A DNA stretch of 64,000 bases from an uncultured Methanoregula sp. (GCF_963662735.1 NZ_OY759744.1:248001-312000); one strand, 5' to 3'. Shown: positions 42,060 to 51,001, numbered from the stretch's first letter. Notes: generated from the sequence alone by a model not told the origin. A program made the numbers and translations.

Positions 42060-42257
42060 ATGGCATACGAAGGATACATGCTCATCCTGTTCGGGGTTGT
42101 TATCGTGGCCCAGCAGGGTATCATTTACCTCATGTACGTCAGGATACGCCAGCTGCTCGAAGAGCTCGGGACCATTCACGGCAGGATCTGCATGACGGAC
42201 ACCGAGCTGGAGAGCCTTATCGCACGGGTCGAGGAATTCAAGCGCGGGAAACTCTGA
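42060..42257 (+). CDS. small membrane protein next to minD
   Basis: A 65-residue protein with one N-terminal membrane helix (about residues 7-28) followed by a helical, charged cytoplasmic part (IRQLLEELGTIHGRI, then ELESLIARVEEFKRGK) likely to form a coiled coil. Not recognised as a known family. Spacing of 18 bases and a GGGGGAACAGGTGG purine-rich site upstream make it a good candidate partner or membrane recruiter for MinD; this is inference. Confidence 0.7.
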   Translation: MAYEGYMLILFGVVIVAQQGIIYLMYVRIRQLLEELGTIHGRICMTDTELESLIARVEEFKRGKL

Positions 42258-42372
42258 TTTTTCGATCCGCTATCCATCAATTCAGAAGAGTGTCCGGTTC
42301 ACACGGGATTCTGCAGATATCATTCCCATGTTCCTGCCTGTTTTTTTCAAAACACATTGTTTACGGACAATA

Positions 42373-42383
42373 AGATACATAAA
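42373..42383 (+). promoter_or_regulatory. TATA-like element of tRNA-Pro
   Basis: ATACATAAATG lies about 30 bases before the first base of the tRNA, the usual archaeal spacing. Confidence 0.5.
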
Positions 42384-42408
42384 TGATATCGGCATATAGT
42401 AAGAGAGC

Positions 42409-42482
42409 GGGGCCATAGGGTAGCCTGGCCATCCTAGGAGACTGGGGGTCTTCTGACCTGAGTTCAAATCTCAGTGGCCCCA
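42409..42482 (+). tRNA. tRNA-Pro (anticodon GGG)
   Basis: A 74-base cloverleaf with no intron. Acceptor GGGGCCA pairs with TGGCCCC. The anticodon stem GGAGA/TCTTC (one G-T pair) holds the loop CTGGGGG, giving GGG. T arm CTGAG-TTCAAAT-CTCAG. CCA is not encoded. Confidence 0.94.
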
Positions 42483-42519
42483 TCATTTATTCTGAATCAT
42501 CCTCCGGGATGATAGTATC

Positions 42520-43374
42520 ATGAAACTCACGGACACCTGTATCGATTGTCTGCTGTCCCGGGTTGTTTTTGAATGCCAGCTTGCTGGTGCGGATCAGGAC
42601 TGCACGAAGAAAACCCTTGCATCCTGTGGCGAACTTCTTGAATCCATGAGAGGTTCCACCCTTTCACACCCGCAGATAGCCAGTGCAGTGCACCGGAATG
42701 CCTGCGAAATAGTGAAAAACCGCGATCCGTTCCGGGAGCTCAAAACAATCGGGAACAACCAGGCTCTCGACGTCTGCCGCCAGGTGCGGGGAACACTCCC
42801 CGCATTCCGCGACCGTGTCCTTGCGAGCGTGATCGGCAACACCTTCGATTACGCGGTAAAGGATCACGAAGTTACTACCGATTTTTCCACGTTCTTTGCC
42901 CAGGAGTTCAGCAAGGGCCTTGACCGCGATGACACGGACAAGATACTCCCGCTCTGCAAGCGGGTGGTCTATCTCACGGACAACTGCGGGGAGATCGTCT
43001 TCGACCGGCTCCTGGTCGAGTTCCTCAAAACCCATGGCTCCCACGTCACCGTGGCGGTCAGGGACGCCCCGATCCTCAACGATGCCACCATGGAAGACGC
43101 CCTGGCCCTGGGTTTTGACCGGTTTGCCGATCTCCTGACCACGACCGGCGCCGGTGCTGAGATCGGGCTTGACCTCGATAAAATGCCCCCCGATCTGGCC
43201 CGGGCCATTGACAACTGCACGATCATCCTTTCCAAGGGCATGGCGAACTACGAGTCGCTGAGTGAATATGATTCCCTGCCACCGGTCGCCTACCTTATGT
43301 GCGTGAAGTGCCAGGTTATTGCCGAGGATATCGGCATTCCCCGGGGCTCGAAGATTGCGCTTCTGAGGAAATAA
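42520..43374 (+). CDS. DUF89-family metal-dependent phosphatase
   Basis: A 284-residue protein of the DUF89/ARMT1-like family, which includes damage-control phosphatases that hydrolyse harmful phosphometabolites. Family marks: N-terminal CIDCLLSR, the metal and phosphate pocket YLTDNCGEIVFDR and AVRDAPILNDAT, and a C-terminal MCVKCQVIAEDIG. The two CxxC motifs at the ends are typical of the archaeal branch. It begins 37 bases after tRNA-Pro. Its substrate cannot be read from the sequence. Confidence 0.85.
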   Translation: MKLTDTCIDCLLSRVVFECQLAGADQDCTKKTLASCGELLESMRGSTLSHPQIASAVHRNACEIVKNRDPFRELKTIGNNQALDVCRQVRGTLPAFRDRVLASVIGNTFDYAVKDHEVTTDFSTFFAQEFSKGLDRDDTDKILPLCKRVVYLTDNCGEIVFDRLLVEFLKTHGSHVTVAVRDAPILNDATMEDALALGFDRFADLLTTTGAGAEIGLDLDKMPPDLARAIDNCTIILSKGMANYESLSEYDSLPPVAYLMCVKCQVIAEDIGIPRGSKIALLRK

Positions 43375-43536
43375 CCACGGGTACCGGTTGACTTGTTCAG
43401 GGAAATAAGGAAAACTGCGCGGGAAAACAATGGTTTTCACGAAATATACTCCAGTTAATCAATAATTGTATTCTTTTTTGAAAAATTCTCTAAAAACCCA
43501 ATAGGATTTTATCCGTATACACGCGAACACTTAATC

Positions 43537-43995
43537 ATGGTACTTCTGGAAGGAATTGCGCTCGGCTGGCTGCTCATCGTCATCGGTGCGTTCCTGCTCC
43601 TTGTCGAGGTTCACAGCCCCGGGTTCTTTGCCACCGTGCCGGCAACGGTGATGATTATCCTTGGTATCCTGTTCCTCCTGGGCGTAAATATTTTCAATTC
43701 CGGCTGGGGAGTCGTTGTTGCCGTCATTGTCGCCATCTGCGCCGCAGGCTTTACTGTCTGGATGTACGGCCGCATAACGCCAAATGACAGCCCCACGACC
43801 ATCAGCCGGGACTCCCTCATCGGGAAGGAAGGGCGCGTCACAAAAGAGGTGGATGCAAAAACACTCTCCGGTAAAGTGATGATTGCCAGTACCGAGTGGA
43901 GTGCCCATTCCAAAGGACGGATCATTCCCCCGGGAAGGAAAGTAAAAGTCGTGGATTCGGAAGGGGTTCACGTTGTAGTTGAAGAGGTAGCATAA
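43537..43995 (+). CDS. NfeD-like membrane protein
   Basis: A 152-residue short NfeD: hydrophobic helices over residues about 5-80 (EGIALGWLLIVIGAFLLLVE, FLLGVNIF, VVVAVIVAICAAGF) followed by a small beta-barrel OB-like domain (SLIGKEGRVTKEV, GRIIPPGRKVKVV). It lacks the protease domain of long NfeD. It lies one base before the slipin gene, the usual NfeD-stomatin pair that organises membrane patches. Confidence 0.92.
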   Translation: MVLLEGIALGWLLIVIGAFLLLVEVHSPGFFATVPATVMIILGILFLLGVNIFNSGWGVVVAVIVAICAAGFTVWMYGRITPNDSPTTISRDSLIGKEGRVTKEVDAKTLSGKVMIASTEWSAHSKGRIIPPGRKVKVVDSEGVHVVVEEVA

Positions 43996-43996
43996 C

Positions 43997-45088
43997 ATGG
44001 CTTTCATTGACATCAATACCATCATTGCGATATTCCTGATCCTTGTCATCGTCGTAATCTTTGCAAAAGGCGTGGTTATCATCCAGCCTTACGAACAGGG
44101 GCTCCAGATCCGCCTCGGCCAGTACGTGGGACGGATGAACCCCGGGTTCCGCTGGGTTGTTCCGTTCGTCAGCGACATCACCAAGCTCGACCTTAGAACG
44201 CAGGTCATGGAAGTCCCCAGCCAGGAAGTGATCACCAAGGACAATTCGCCAACCAACGTGGACGCGATCGTGTACGTGAGGGTGATCGACCCCGAGAAGG
44301 CATACTTCGAGGTGGCTAACTACCGGTTCGCAACGCTGGCGCTTGCCCAGACGAGCCTGCGTGGCATCATCGGCGACATGGAGCTCGACGAGGTCCTGTA
44401 TAACCGGGACGTTATCAACACCAAGCTCCGCGATATCCTCGACCGCGAGACCGACCAGTGGGGTGTCAAGGTCGAGCGGGTCGAGATCAAGGAAGTGGAC
44501 CCGGTCGAGGCGGTCAAGAACGCGATGACCGAGCAGACCGCAGCGGAACGTGCCCGCCGTGCAGCAATCCTGCGGGCAGACGGCGAGAAGCGGTCGGCGA
44601 TCCTCAAAGCAGAAGGTCTCCGCCAGAGTATGATCCTCGAAGCGGAAGGCGAGCGGCAGAGCAAGGTGCTCCGGGCCGAAGGGGAGCGGCTCTCAAAGAT
44701 CCTCCAGGCACAGGGTGAGGCTCAGGGACTCCGTATTCTCTCGGTCGGAGCCGCACCTCTTGACCGGAAAGCCATCACGGTTCTCTCGCTGGACGCACTC
44801 AAGACCATGGCCAACGGGCAGGCAACCAAGATCATCTTCCCGTTCGAGATCTCCGAGCTGATCCGCCAGGGTGCGAAGTTCCTTGGTGCAAAGGATGAAA
44901 CCGCCGAGGATGTGGCAGGTCGGCCGGTCATGGATGACAGTATCCTTGGGGTCATTCCAAAGCAGGATACCATCGACGCGATCCTCAAGGACATACAGGA
45001 CGCGGTTCCGAAAGTATCCGAAGATGAACTCAAGGATACGAGCAAGCGGAAAGTCATTGCTCTTCCTGTTGAAGACAAGGCAGAGTAA
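43997..45088 (+). CDS. slipin/stomatin-like SPFH protein
   Basis: A 363-residue band-7 protein: one N-terminal membrane hairpin (residues about 5-27), the SPFH domain (GLQIRLGQYVGRMNPGFRWV, LDLRTQVMEVPSQEVITKDN, ALAQTSLRGIIGDMELDEVL), then a coiled coil of repeated ERARRAAILRADGEK-type segments (four or five heptad-like ILxAEGxRQS repeats) and a variable tail of about 100 residues. Oligomerises as a membrane cage and works with NfeD. Confidence 0.93.
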   Translation: MAFIDINTIIAIFLILVIVVIFAKGVVIIQPYEQGLQIRLGQYVGRMNPGFRWVVPFVSDITKLDLRTQVMEVPSQEVITKDNSPTNVDAIVYVRVIDPEKAYFEVANYRFATLALAQTSLRGIIGDMELDEVLYNRDVINTKLRDILDRETDQWGVKVERVEIKEVDPVEAVKNAMTEQTAAERARRAAILRADGEKRSAILKAEGLRQSMILEAEGERQSKVLRAEGERLSKILQAQGEAQGLRILSVGAAPLDRKAITVLSLDALKTMANGQATKIIFPFEISELIRQGAKFLGAKDETAEDVAGRPVMDDSILGVIPKQDTIDAILKDIQDAVPKVSEDELKDTSKRKVIALPVEDKAE

Positions 45089-45098
45089 TTTTACTGGA

Positions 45099-45114
45099 TT
45101 CTCTTTTTTTTCTA
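45099..45114 (+). terminator. T-rich end after the slipin gene
   Basis: TTCTCTTTTTTTTCTA follows the stop codon by about ten bases. Confidence 0.55.
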
Positions 45115-45342
45115 TTCCCGGTTTTGAACACGTCGGGTCTCCCGGATTATTCAGTCGGAAATCCTGGATGGAACCATTGCGGAATGCACAAAATCAGTAG
45201 CGAACCGCACGCCGGTTTTTCCTGAACGTGAGGCTGCCAGCCAGTCCCTGAACAGACCCCCGGTAACGAAAACGCTCTTGCCGGACTATTCCAGAACCGG
45301 TATAACAAAGAACCGGCATAACAAAAAAGAGAGGAGATCCTG
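45115..45342. other. spacer without a gene
   Basis: GC-rich spacer between slipin and the site-2 protease region. I see no gene or clear element, except a small direct repeat of the type CCGGTATAACAAAGAACCGGCATAAC near 45297-45322, given here only as its positions and pattern of two ACCGG(C/T)ATAAC boxes. Confidence 0.4.
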
Positions 45343-45504
45343 TTACAGGTTCATCATGTAGGGCAGGATCATGACGGCAAGGAGCACCGCCAGCATACCA
45401 TAACTGATGGCACTGACCACATACACGGAATAGGTGCTCAGCCCTTTCCTCTCAAGAACCCGGCCTACATCTTTCTGAATATGGAGAATTTTACTTTGGC
45501 ATGT
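45343..45504 (-). pseudogene. orphan 3' fragment of a site-2 protease gene
   Basis: Minus-strand frame without a start codon that reads ILHIQKDVGRVLERKGLSTY, continuing YVVSAISYGM and ILPYMMNL before a stop at 45343. It is clearly related to the last 46 residues of the neighbouring protease (ILKEGVDRILERRGWLQYSG, then YVVGAVSYTM, VLPFIINM). No catalytic part is present. It directly abuts the end of the intact gene, so this is a remnant of a tandem duplication or replacement of which only the 3' tail survived. Confidence 0.8.
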
Positions 45505-46807
45505 TTATAATGAAAGGGAGCACTACTACCGCCGCGAGTACCAGGATCATAGTGTAACTGACAGCACCCACAACATATCCTGAATACTGTAACCAGCCGC
45601 GCCGCTCAAGGATCCGGTCAACACCTTCCTTGAGAATGAGACCGCCATCGAGCGGGAGGAGGGGAAGGGCATTGAACGTCCCGACAACCATGTTGAACCA
45701 CCCGCACCAGAAGAGAATCTGGATCACAAACCAGAAGTGGGGAAACGGCACCTGCCACATCATCGCATCAACCGTGTCGATCTTCAGGATATTGAACGGA
45801 CCCCAGGTAGCCGGCTCCATAACAGTATAAAGTGGCAGAGCAAGCAGGATGATGAGGCCGACGGGCTCACGGAAGTAACTGAACATCTCTTCTTTAACGG
45901 CAGGCGCGCTATAATACACGATTCCCATGTAACCACTTGTCCGTTGGCCCTGCTCTTTTGGCCATGACGTGAGCGTCAGGGTATGCGACTCGGACTTTCC
46001 CTGGTTATCGATCACCAGCGTAACGGTATCCCCGGGCTTTGTAGTGTTAAGAATCATGGTAACATCGTCCCTGGTTGCTACGCTGACACCGTTCACTTCA
46101 CGGATCACCGAATTGGGGGAAATGCCTGCAGCATATGCGGGAGAATCAACGTATACGCCGTGCACGAGCGGGGCGTTGAGCGGCACAATAAACCCAAGGA
46201 GCAGAATGAGGGCCCCGAAGCAGAGCAGCCCCAGAACGATATTGTTGGTTATGCCGGCTCCGAACATCCGCATCTTTGCAAGCCCCCGGCTTTTCTCCTG
46301 GTCCTCTTCATCGGGTTCAACAAATGCACCGATGGGGATCACCGCAAGGAGGACACCCATCGTCTTGACACGGATGCCTTCCACCCGGCACAATATGGCA
46401 TGGCCGAACTCGTGGACGATCATCGTGATGATAAGCCCGAACCAGACCGCAAACGTGAACGGGATGAAATCGTTCACGCCAGGAAACGCAAGGATATTCT
46501 TGGGATCATTTGCCATCGTGAGCCCCGGTCGCTGGACAACGATATTCTGAACCGCGAGGAAAAGCATGACAGTCATCAGGACTGAGACGACAACGACCAT
46601 GACAACGCCGAGCGTTCCATAGAGCCGGAGAAACGTACTGAACGGGAGGAACCGGTCGAAAAACCCGACCCGCTCGGTTTTTATTGCCATCAGCGGGCCG
46701 TAAAAGGTGATATGGTCCTGCCAGAGTTTCCTTGAATGGATATAATACGCAGCCAGAGCGTACGCCGCTACGAGAAGCGCAATGATGAGGATCCAGTCCA
46801 TTACCAC
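45491..46807 (-). CDS. site-2-type intramembrane metalloprotease
   Basis: A 438-residue M50-family protease. Catalytic zinc ligands are HEFGH at 132-136 in a membrane helix, and the third ligand sits in NALPLLPLDGG near residue 378. A PDZ domain lies between (VHGVYVDSPAYAAGISPNSV, about 205-285). Several other hydrophobic helices flank both motifs. It probably cleaves a membrane-bound protein, such as an anti-sigma-like regulator or signal peptide remnant; the substrate is unknown. The start is GTG 46807 or ATG 46801. Confidence 0.92.
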   Translation of the reverse strand: MVMDWILIIALLVAAYALAAYYIHSRKLWQDHITFYGPLMAIKTERVGFFDRFLPFSTFLRLYGTLGVVMVVVVSVLMTVMLFLAVQNIVVQRPGLTMANDPKNILAFPGVNDFIPFTFAVWFGLIITMIVHEFGHAILCRVEGIRVKTMGVLLAVIPIGAFVEPDEEDQEKSRGLAKMRMFGAGITNNIVLGLLCFGALILLLGFIVPLNAPLVHGVYVDSPAYAAGISPNSVIREVNGVSVATRDDVTMILNTTKPGDTVTLVIDNQGKSESHTLTLTSWPKEQGQRTSGYMGIVYYSAPAVKEEMFSYFREPVGLIILLALPLYTVMEPATWGPFNILKIDTVDAMMWQVPFPHFWFVIQILFWCGWFNMVVGTFNALPLLPLDGGLILKEGVDRILERRGWLQYSGYVVGAVSYTMILVLAAVVVLPFIINMPK

Positions 46808-46843
46808 TAGTATCGGTTCGGGTAGGATAAAGGAATTCTCCTG

Positions 46844-46919
46844 CCGGATCAGAAATCCCCAAGACTGCTCTGGGCCTTCCGGGAGGGCAGGTTCAGTTCG
46901 GACATAGCCCTGCGGCTAC
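46844..46919 (-). repeat. 76-bp repeat with rnhB 3'-end relic, copy B
   Basis: Matches 48188-48263 with three mismatches over 76 bases. Read on the minus strand in one frame it gives SELNLPARKAQSSLGDF and a stop, nearly the C-terminus of the intact rnhB product (VENLLAKRTQSSLGDF). Codons differ at third positions, so this is an old or foreign copy. It replaces the expected end of the PKD-type gene at 46893-47923. Confidence 0.8.
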
Positions 46920-47923
46920 CAGCGATATATTGTACCTGCCGTCGGTTATGTACGTATGCACAGGGTTCTGATCGATCGAATTTGTGTCATCACCGAAGTC
47001 CCAGAGCCATTTTATGGGTGAGGCATCCGGTTTGTCAGTGAGGTCACGTTCAGCGGAACCTTTCCGGAAGCGGGCGTGGCGGTAAAGTTGGTGAACTGCC
47101 TGGCATAAACGTAGAGATCTATTGGGACACCTGATGAGGTATTGCCGGAAAAAATCCAAATTGGCTCTAAGAAAATTTCAGGATCGGTTCTACTATTCTC
47201 GTAAAATCCTAATGTGATATTATTAACAGTGATAATATCCGAATCAACAGGTTGCTCAATTATCTCACCATTTTGCAGTTTTTCGATTGCCTTTGAGGGA
47301 GTGATAATGGAGACATTATGCCCGGTATATTCAAGAGTTCTCCAGATTTTATACATCCGCAGAAGCGTTCCGTTTTCTCCCAATTCAACTCTTAACTTAT
47401 CACTTTGGCCACCAACCGGCATTCCATTTATCTTTCTGTGGTATGATACGACCGTACAAAGAGGATAACTCTCTACTGCCTTTAAGGTCGTGCGATTATA
47501 TCCAATTGCATAATTAATTCTTGATATCCCCAACTCTGCATCAGAGGGGAGTCCTCCATAAGGCCCCAACGCATCTCTTACGGCTTGTGGGGATTCTTGT
47601 TCAGATATTAAGTTTGTTTTCTCTGAAAATGAATCGCCGAGAATTACATCGAGACTGTCTCCTTGATGCAAGACTCCTTTGTATAGGGGTAATGATTCAG
47701 GGGCATTTGGTAAGGCTGTTTGAATGACAATCCCCTTAATTGAACCAAGACTATGGAATGATATTTTTTCAACGGGTTTTATTTTTTCAATTGTCTTACT
47801 CGGCGGATTACTCGTTTCACTTATTGTTGATTGCGGGCTGATGTGTACTATCCATAAAAAACCTGCAAAGAGTGCAGAAATGATTATTATCGTTATAATT
47901 ATCCTTAAAATTATTTTTTTCAT
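46893..47923 (-). pseudogene. frameshifted PKD-domain surface gene
   Basis: The frame 47923-47012 encodes a membrane-anchored protein (MKKIILRIIITIIIISALFA) with the same extracellular domain as the 48555 gene (ALGPYGGLPSDAEL, VELGENGTLLRMYKIWRTLE, FTNFTATPASGKVPLNVT). At about 47035 the PKD domain jumps to another frame, where SPIKWLWDFGDDTNSIDQNP and VHTYITDGRYNISLV continue, ending in the rnhB-tail repeat at 46893. Thus there is one frameshift and a foreign 3' end. It may still yield a truncated protein of 303 residues without the PKD domain. The DNA is more AT-rich than its neighbours. Confidence 0.8.
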
Positions 47924-48187
47924 TACAATTTAAAATATCCAATTATCTATAAATTGTATGTCATTCGGATTTCCATCAATCTCAAGAGAGCCATAACCGG
48001 GCAAAAGATCACCGTATACTTGACCCCCATTGAAGGTTCCCCCGAACTTCGCACGAATAAAAATACCCATTTATTTGCTCTGAAAAAAAGTGTTTGACTG
48101 TGAGAAGTAAACACGTTTCAGAAACGCCGACCCGCACTAATGATCCATGCAAAAATGGCCCGGGAAATTCTACTATGCGCCCGCTCC

Positions 48188-48263
48188 CCGGTTCAGAAAT
48201 CCCCAAGACTGCTCTGGGCTTTCCGGGCGGGCAGGTTCAGTTCGGACATAGCCCTGCGGCTAC
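48188..48263 (-). repeat. 76-bp repeat with rnhB 3'-end relic, copy A
   Basis: Partner of the repeat at 46844-46919. It encodes the same SELNLPARKAQSSLGDF-stop on the minus strand, homologous to the rnhB C-terminus, but without any start or the rest of the gene. Confidence 0.8.
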
Positions 48264-48377
48264 TTTATACCAAAGATCACATGCGATGCCGGGTAAATCG
48301 GGGTCCCTCCCCATTCTTCAACCAAAGTCACCTGAAAATATTCAATCAAAGTCCGATCGACCCGGATCGCATTTTCA

Positions 48378-48397
48378 ATCGCGATCATGATCGCGAT
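48378..48397. repeat. hairpin-family palindrome, dispersed copy
   Basis: A fourth exact copy of ATCGCGATCATGATCGCGAT, 18 kb from the tandem array at 30095, again preceded by TTTTCA and followed by GATGAAAA-type text. Confidence 0.9.
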
Positions 48398-48554
48398 GAA
48401 AATTCTAAAATCAAGGTTTGATGAAAAAGATGTGATCTGCAGAAACGTGTATGAACGTAAGTTCATTCCCGAACCATGAAAATCCTTTAGTTGCGAGCCC
48501 TCCCGCTCCAGAGCCTCTCCAAGGCATGGCAGGGCGGGAGGTTCGCTTTGGCGG

Positions 48555-49625
48555 CTATGTCGAGCTGACCGTGATATATCCAGCCTTTGTGATTGTATTG
48601 TCCCGTTCATCATCATGAACGAATAACTTCACCGAGTACTTACCCTCGTTCAGGTACGTATGGATCGGGTTCCGCGTTGAGTTAATTGTGCCGTCACCGA
48701 AATCCCAACTCCAATAGGAAACCGGTCCCGTTGAAGTATCAGTAAACATGACGGTCAACGGAGATTTTCCTGAAACCGGGGTTGCCGTGAAATTCGCAAA
48801 CTGTAATGAACTCCCGGATACCCGGGCATCGACACAATATTTTATTTTATTGCCGTTTTCTTTCGTTCCGGAGAAAACCCATACGGGCTCTACGGTCACT
48901 TCCTGCCGTTTGTCATAAGGGGTATAATACCCAAGGGAGATATTATTCACCGTAATATTCACCGAAGACTCTTCAAACGGATAATGATCCAGGACTTCTC
49001 CCCGCTGGAGTTTTTCGGCAGCAGCTGTTGATGAGATTACCGGTACCTGATCGATCTGCTCCAGTGTCCTCCATCGTTTTAACAACCATAATAACTCTCC
49101 ATTCTCTCCAAATTCGAGCTGGATAACCCCTCCGGGTCCTTCTGTTGACATACCATTTATTTTTTGACCATACGTGATTCCGGTTGAGTAAAGATATGTT
49201 GCAAGGACCTCATCCGTTGAAATATTTCTCAGTTTACCGGAACTTTGGCCCACACTGGTTACCACAGCATCTGAAGGAATGCCTCCATACGGTGCTAATG
49301 CATTCTGAGCCAGAAGAGGGGCTTCGGATGTACTTGGAATACTATTTTTTGCATGTGTTTGATTTGGTGATGAATAGGTTACGCACCCACCTGCAGCATA
49401 GTATCCCTGGTAAATTGGTACTAAATCTGGAGTTGGGGGTACGGATGCATTGATGGTGATGGTACCGATTGGGGTCTGAACTGTTGACGGGACGACCCCT
49501 GCCGGAATAATCCTGAATATCCGCATATCATTGCCGCTGGAATATATCGCTGACAAAATTACTGCCCCGCCAAGAAGGGCGATAACCATGATAATAAGCA
49601 CGATTGAAACCTTGGTCATGCGCAT
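48555..49625 (-). CDS. membrane-anchored PKD-domain surface protein
   Basis: A 356-residue protein: N-terminal membrane anchor (VSIVLIIMVIALLGGAVILS), about 230 residues of an unrecognised extracellular domain shared with the broken gene at 46893 (LAPYGGIPSDAVV, INGMSTEGPGGVIQLEFGEN, AAEKLQRGEVL), then a C-terminal PKD domain (FTATPVSGKSPLTVMFTDTS, WSWDFGDGTINSTRNPIHTY). PKD domains mediate contacts between surface proteins. It starts 14 bases after the stop of rnhB on the same strand. Confidence 0.85.
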   Translation of the reverse strand: MRMTKVSIVLIIMVIALLGGAVILSAIYSSGNDMRIFRIIPAGVVPSTVQTPIGTITINASVPPTPDLVPIYQGYYAAGGCVTYSSPNQTHAKNSIPSTSEAPLLAQNALAPYGGIPSDAVVTSVGQSSGKLRNISTDEVLATYLYSTGITYGQKINGMSTEGPGGVIQLEFGENGELLWLLKRWRTLEQIDQVPVISSTAAAEKLQRGEVLDHYPFEESSVNITVNNISLGYYTPYDKRQEVTVEPVWVFSGTKENGNKIKYCVDARVSGSSLQFANFTATPVSGKSPLTVMFTDTSTGPVSYWSWDFGDGTINSTRNPIHTYLNEGKYSVKLFVHDDERDNTITKAGYITVSST

Positions 49626-49639
49626 AGTACGTCTCTGGT

Positions 49640-50278
49640 TTAAAAGTCACCAAGACTGCTTTGTGTCCTCTTTGCAAGAAGATTCTCAACGGTCTTCCAG
49701 CTCCTGCGGGCAATGGGCGGCGGAACCTTGTGCTCATCAATATAGTCAGACAGGTACCGGATCGTGACCGGGTCCGAAGGGTATCCGCTGCCGATCTCCC
49801 CGTATTTTCTGGCAAGGGTGGCAATCGCCCGGTCCCGGACAACCTTTGCCACGATACTGGCAGCCGAGACCACCATGAACTTCTGGTCGGCATGGTGTTC
49901 CGAGACGATCTCGCAGGGAACATCAAGACTCTTTTTCACCATATCGGCATACCGGAAGGTATTGACATCGCAGGCATCCACATAGGCGCAGCTCGGTCCA
50001 ATTTTGTTGATGGCCTGGGCATGGGCCCGGGCAACCGCTGCATTCATGGTCATCTCGCCCCGTACGCGGTCAATATCCTGCGCGTCGAGTTTGATCGTCG
50101 AGATGGTGAACTGTTTCCGGATCAGGCCGTAGAGCCGTTCGCGCTCCCGGGGGGAGAGCTCCTTTGAGTCCTTCATCCCCAGGCCGTCGAGAACGGACGC
50201 CGAGGTCACGCCAACGGCAGCAATCACCATCGGGCCCAGCACCGAGCCCTTACCCGCTTCATCAACCCCGCATATCAC
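49640..50278 (-). CDS. rnhB: ribonuclease HII
   Basis: A 212-residue enzyme that cuts RNA in RNA-DNA hybrids, removing primers and misincorporated ribonucleotides. Family motifs: CGVDEAGKGSVLGPMVIA with catalytic Asp-Glu at residues 5-6, YVDACDVN, and HHADQKFMVVSAASIVAKV. Length is normal. Its last residues (TQSSLGDF) are the part copied in the repeats at 46844 and 48188. It is divergent to the TrkA-like gene, with 54 bases between. Confidence 0.96.
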   Translation of the reverse strand: MICGVDEAGKGSVLGPMVIAAVGVTSASVLDGLGMKDSKELSPRERERLYGLIRKQFTISTIKLDAQDIDRVRGEMTMNAAVARAHAQAINKIGPSCAYVDACDVNTFRYADMVKKSLDVPCEIVSEHHADQKFMVVSAASIVAKVVRDRAIATLARKYGEIGSGYPSDPVTIRYLSDYIDEHKVPPPIARRSWKTVENLLAKRTQSSLGDF

Positions 50279-50332
50279 ACGCAGAGGTTGATGCGCAAAT
50301 TATTTCAATGCCGGTGATGGTAACCGGTAGGT

Positions 50333-51001
50333 ATGTACATCATCATCGTGGGGCTTGGGGGCATTGGAAGGAACCTGGCAAAACATGCAGTCGAGCATGC
50401 GCACAACGTTGTGGTCATCGACCAGGAGGAGGCCCGGTGCAGCGAGGTCCTGGAGCACTACGATGTACTTGCCGTGACCGGCAATGCAACTGACAAGACC
50501 ATCCTTGAAGAGGCGGGAATCGACCGGGCCGACGCCCTTATTGCAACCACGAGCGACGATGCCGTCAACCTGATGACCTGCTGGCTTGCAAAGCGATTCC
50601 GGGTGCCAAACGTGGTTGCTATCGTCAACCAGCAGGCCCACTCCGACTTTTTCAAGGAAGTCGGGGTCCGGATCAGCGAGAACCCGGACGAGCTCGTTGC
50701 CTCCCGGCTCTATTACTGGACCCAGAACCCGCAGCTCCAGCAGCTTGCATCGATCCCGGGCGGTTCCATCTTCGAGATCGTTGCCGAGAACGGGTCGCCT
50801 ATCGTGGGGCACGAGATCCGCGAACTCAAGGTCAAGGATTTCGTCTTCATCGCAATCCGGAGAACGAGCGGTGAACTGATCATCCCGAGCGGCAGCGTGA
50901 AGATCCAGCCGGGCGACATATTCACAGTTTTTACCAAAAAAGAGGCCGAGGACGACTGCCTCCGGCTCCTCAACAAGCAACTGAAAAAATCAGCGGAGTG
51001 A
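50333..51001 (+). CDS. TrkA/KtrA-like potassium-channel regulator
   Basis: A 222-residue cytoplasmic protein: an N-terminal RCK/TrkA-N Rossmann domain with the dinucleotide loop [10 protein letters not shown] and Asp in VVIDQEEA, then a TrkA-C domain ([33 protein letters not shown]). It gates a Trk/Ktr potassium transporter by binding NAD(H) or ATP. The transporter subunit is not adjacent. Confidence 0.92.
   Translation: MYIIIVGLGGIGRNLAKHAVEHAHNVVVIDQEEARCSEVLEHYDVLAVTGNATDKTILEEAGIDRADALIATTSDDAVNLMTCWLAKRFRVPNVVAIVNQQAHSDFFKEVGVRISENPDELVASRLYYWTQNPQLQQLASIPGGSIFEIVAENGSPIVGHEIRELKVKDFVFIAIRRTSGELIIPSGSVKIQPGDIFTVFTKKEAEDDCLRLLNKQLKKSAE

Larger units (their letters stand above)
47924..48554. 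other. spacer with gene-tail relics and hairpin repeats
   Basis: No intact gene. From left to right: AT-rich promoter region of the broken PKD gene (47924-47960), an rnhB 3'-tail repeat (48188-48263), the 20-base palindrome of the hairpin repeat family (48378-48397) with neighbouring TCAATCA/TTGATGA motifs (48330-48430), and a stretch at about 48490-48552 whose minus strand reads ANLPPCHALERLWSGRARN in one frame, possibly another decayed gene tail. Confidence 0.6.

Noticed and set aside
43997-45088. Prohibitin or FtsH-modulating HflK role for the SPFH protein
   Set aside because: The adjacent NfeD gene and single N-terminal membrane segment fit slipin/stomatin better.
48490-48552. Third rnhB tail relic (reads ANLPPCHALERLWSGRARN)
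   Set aside because: Similarity to the other relics is limited to the short NLPP/NLPA stretch; too weak to call.
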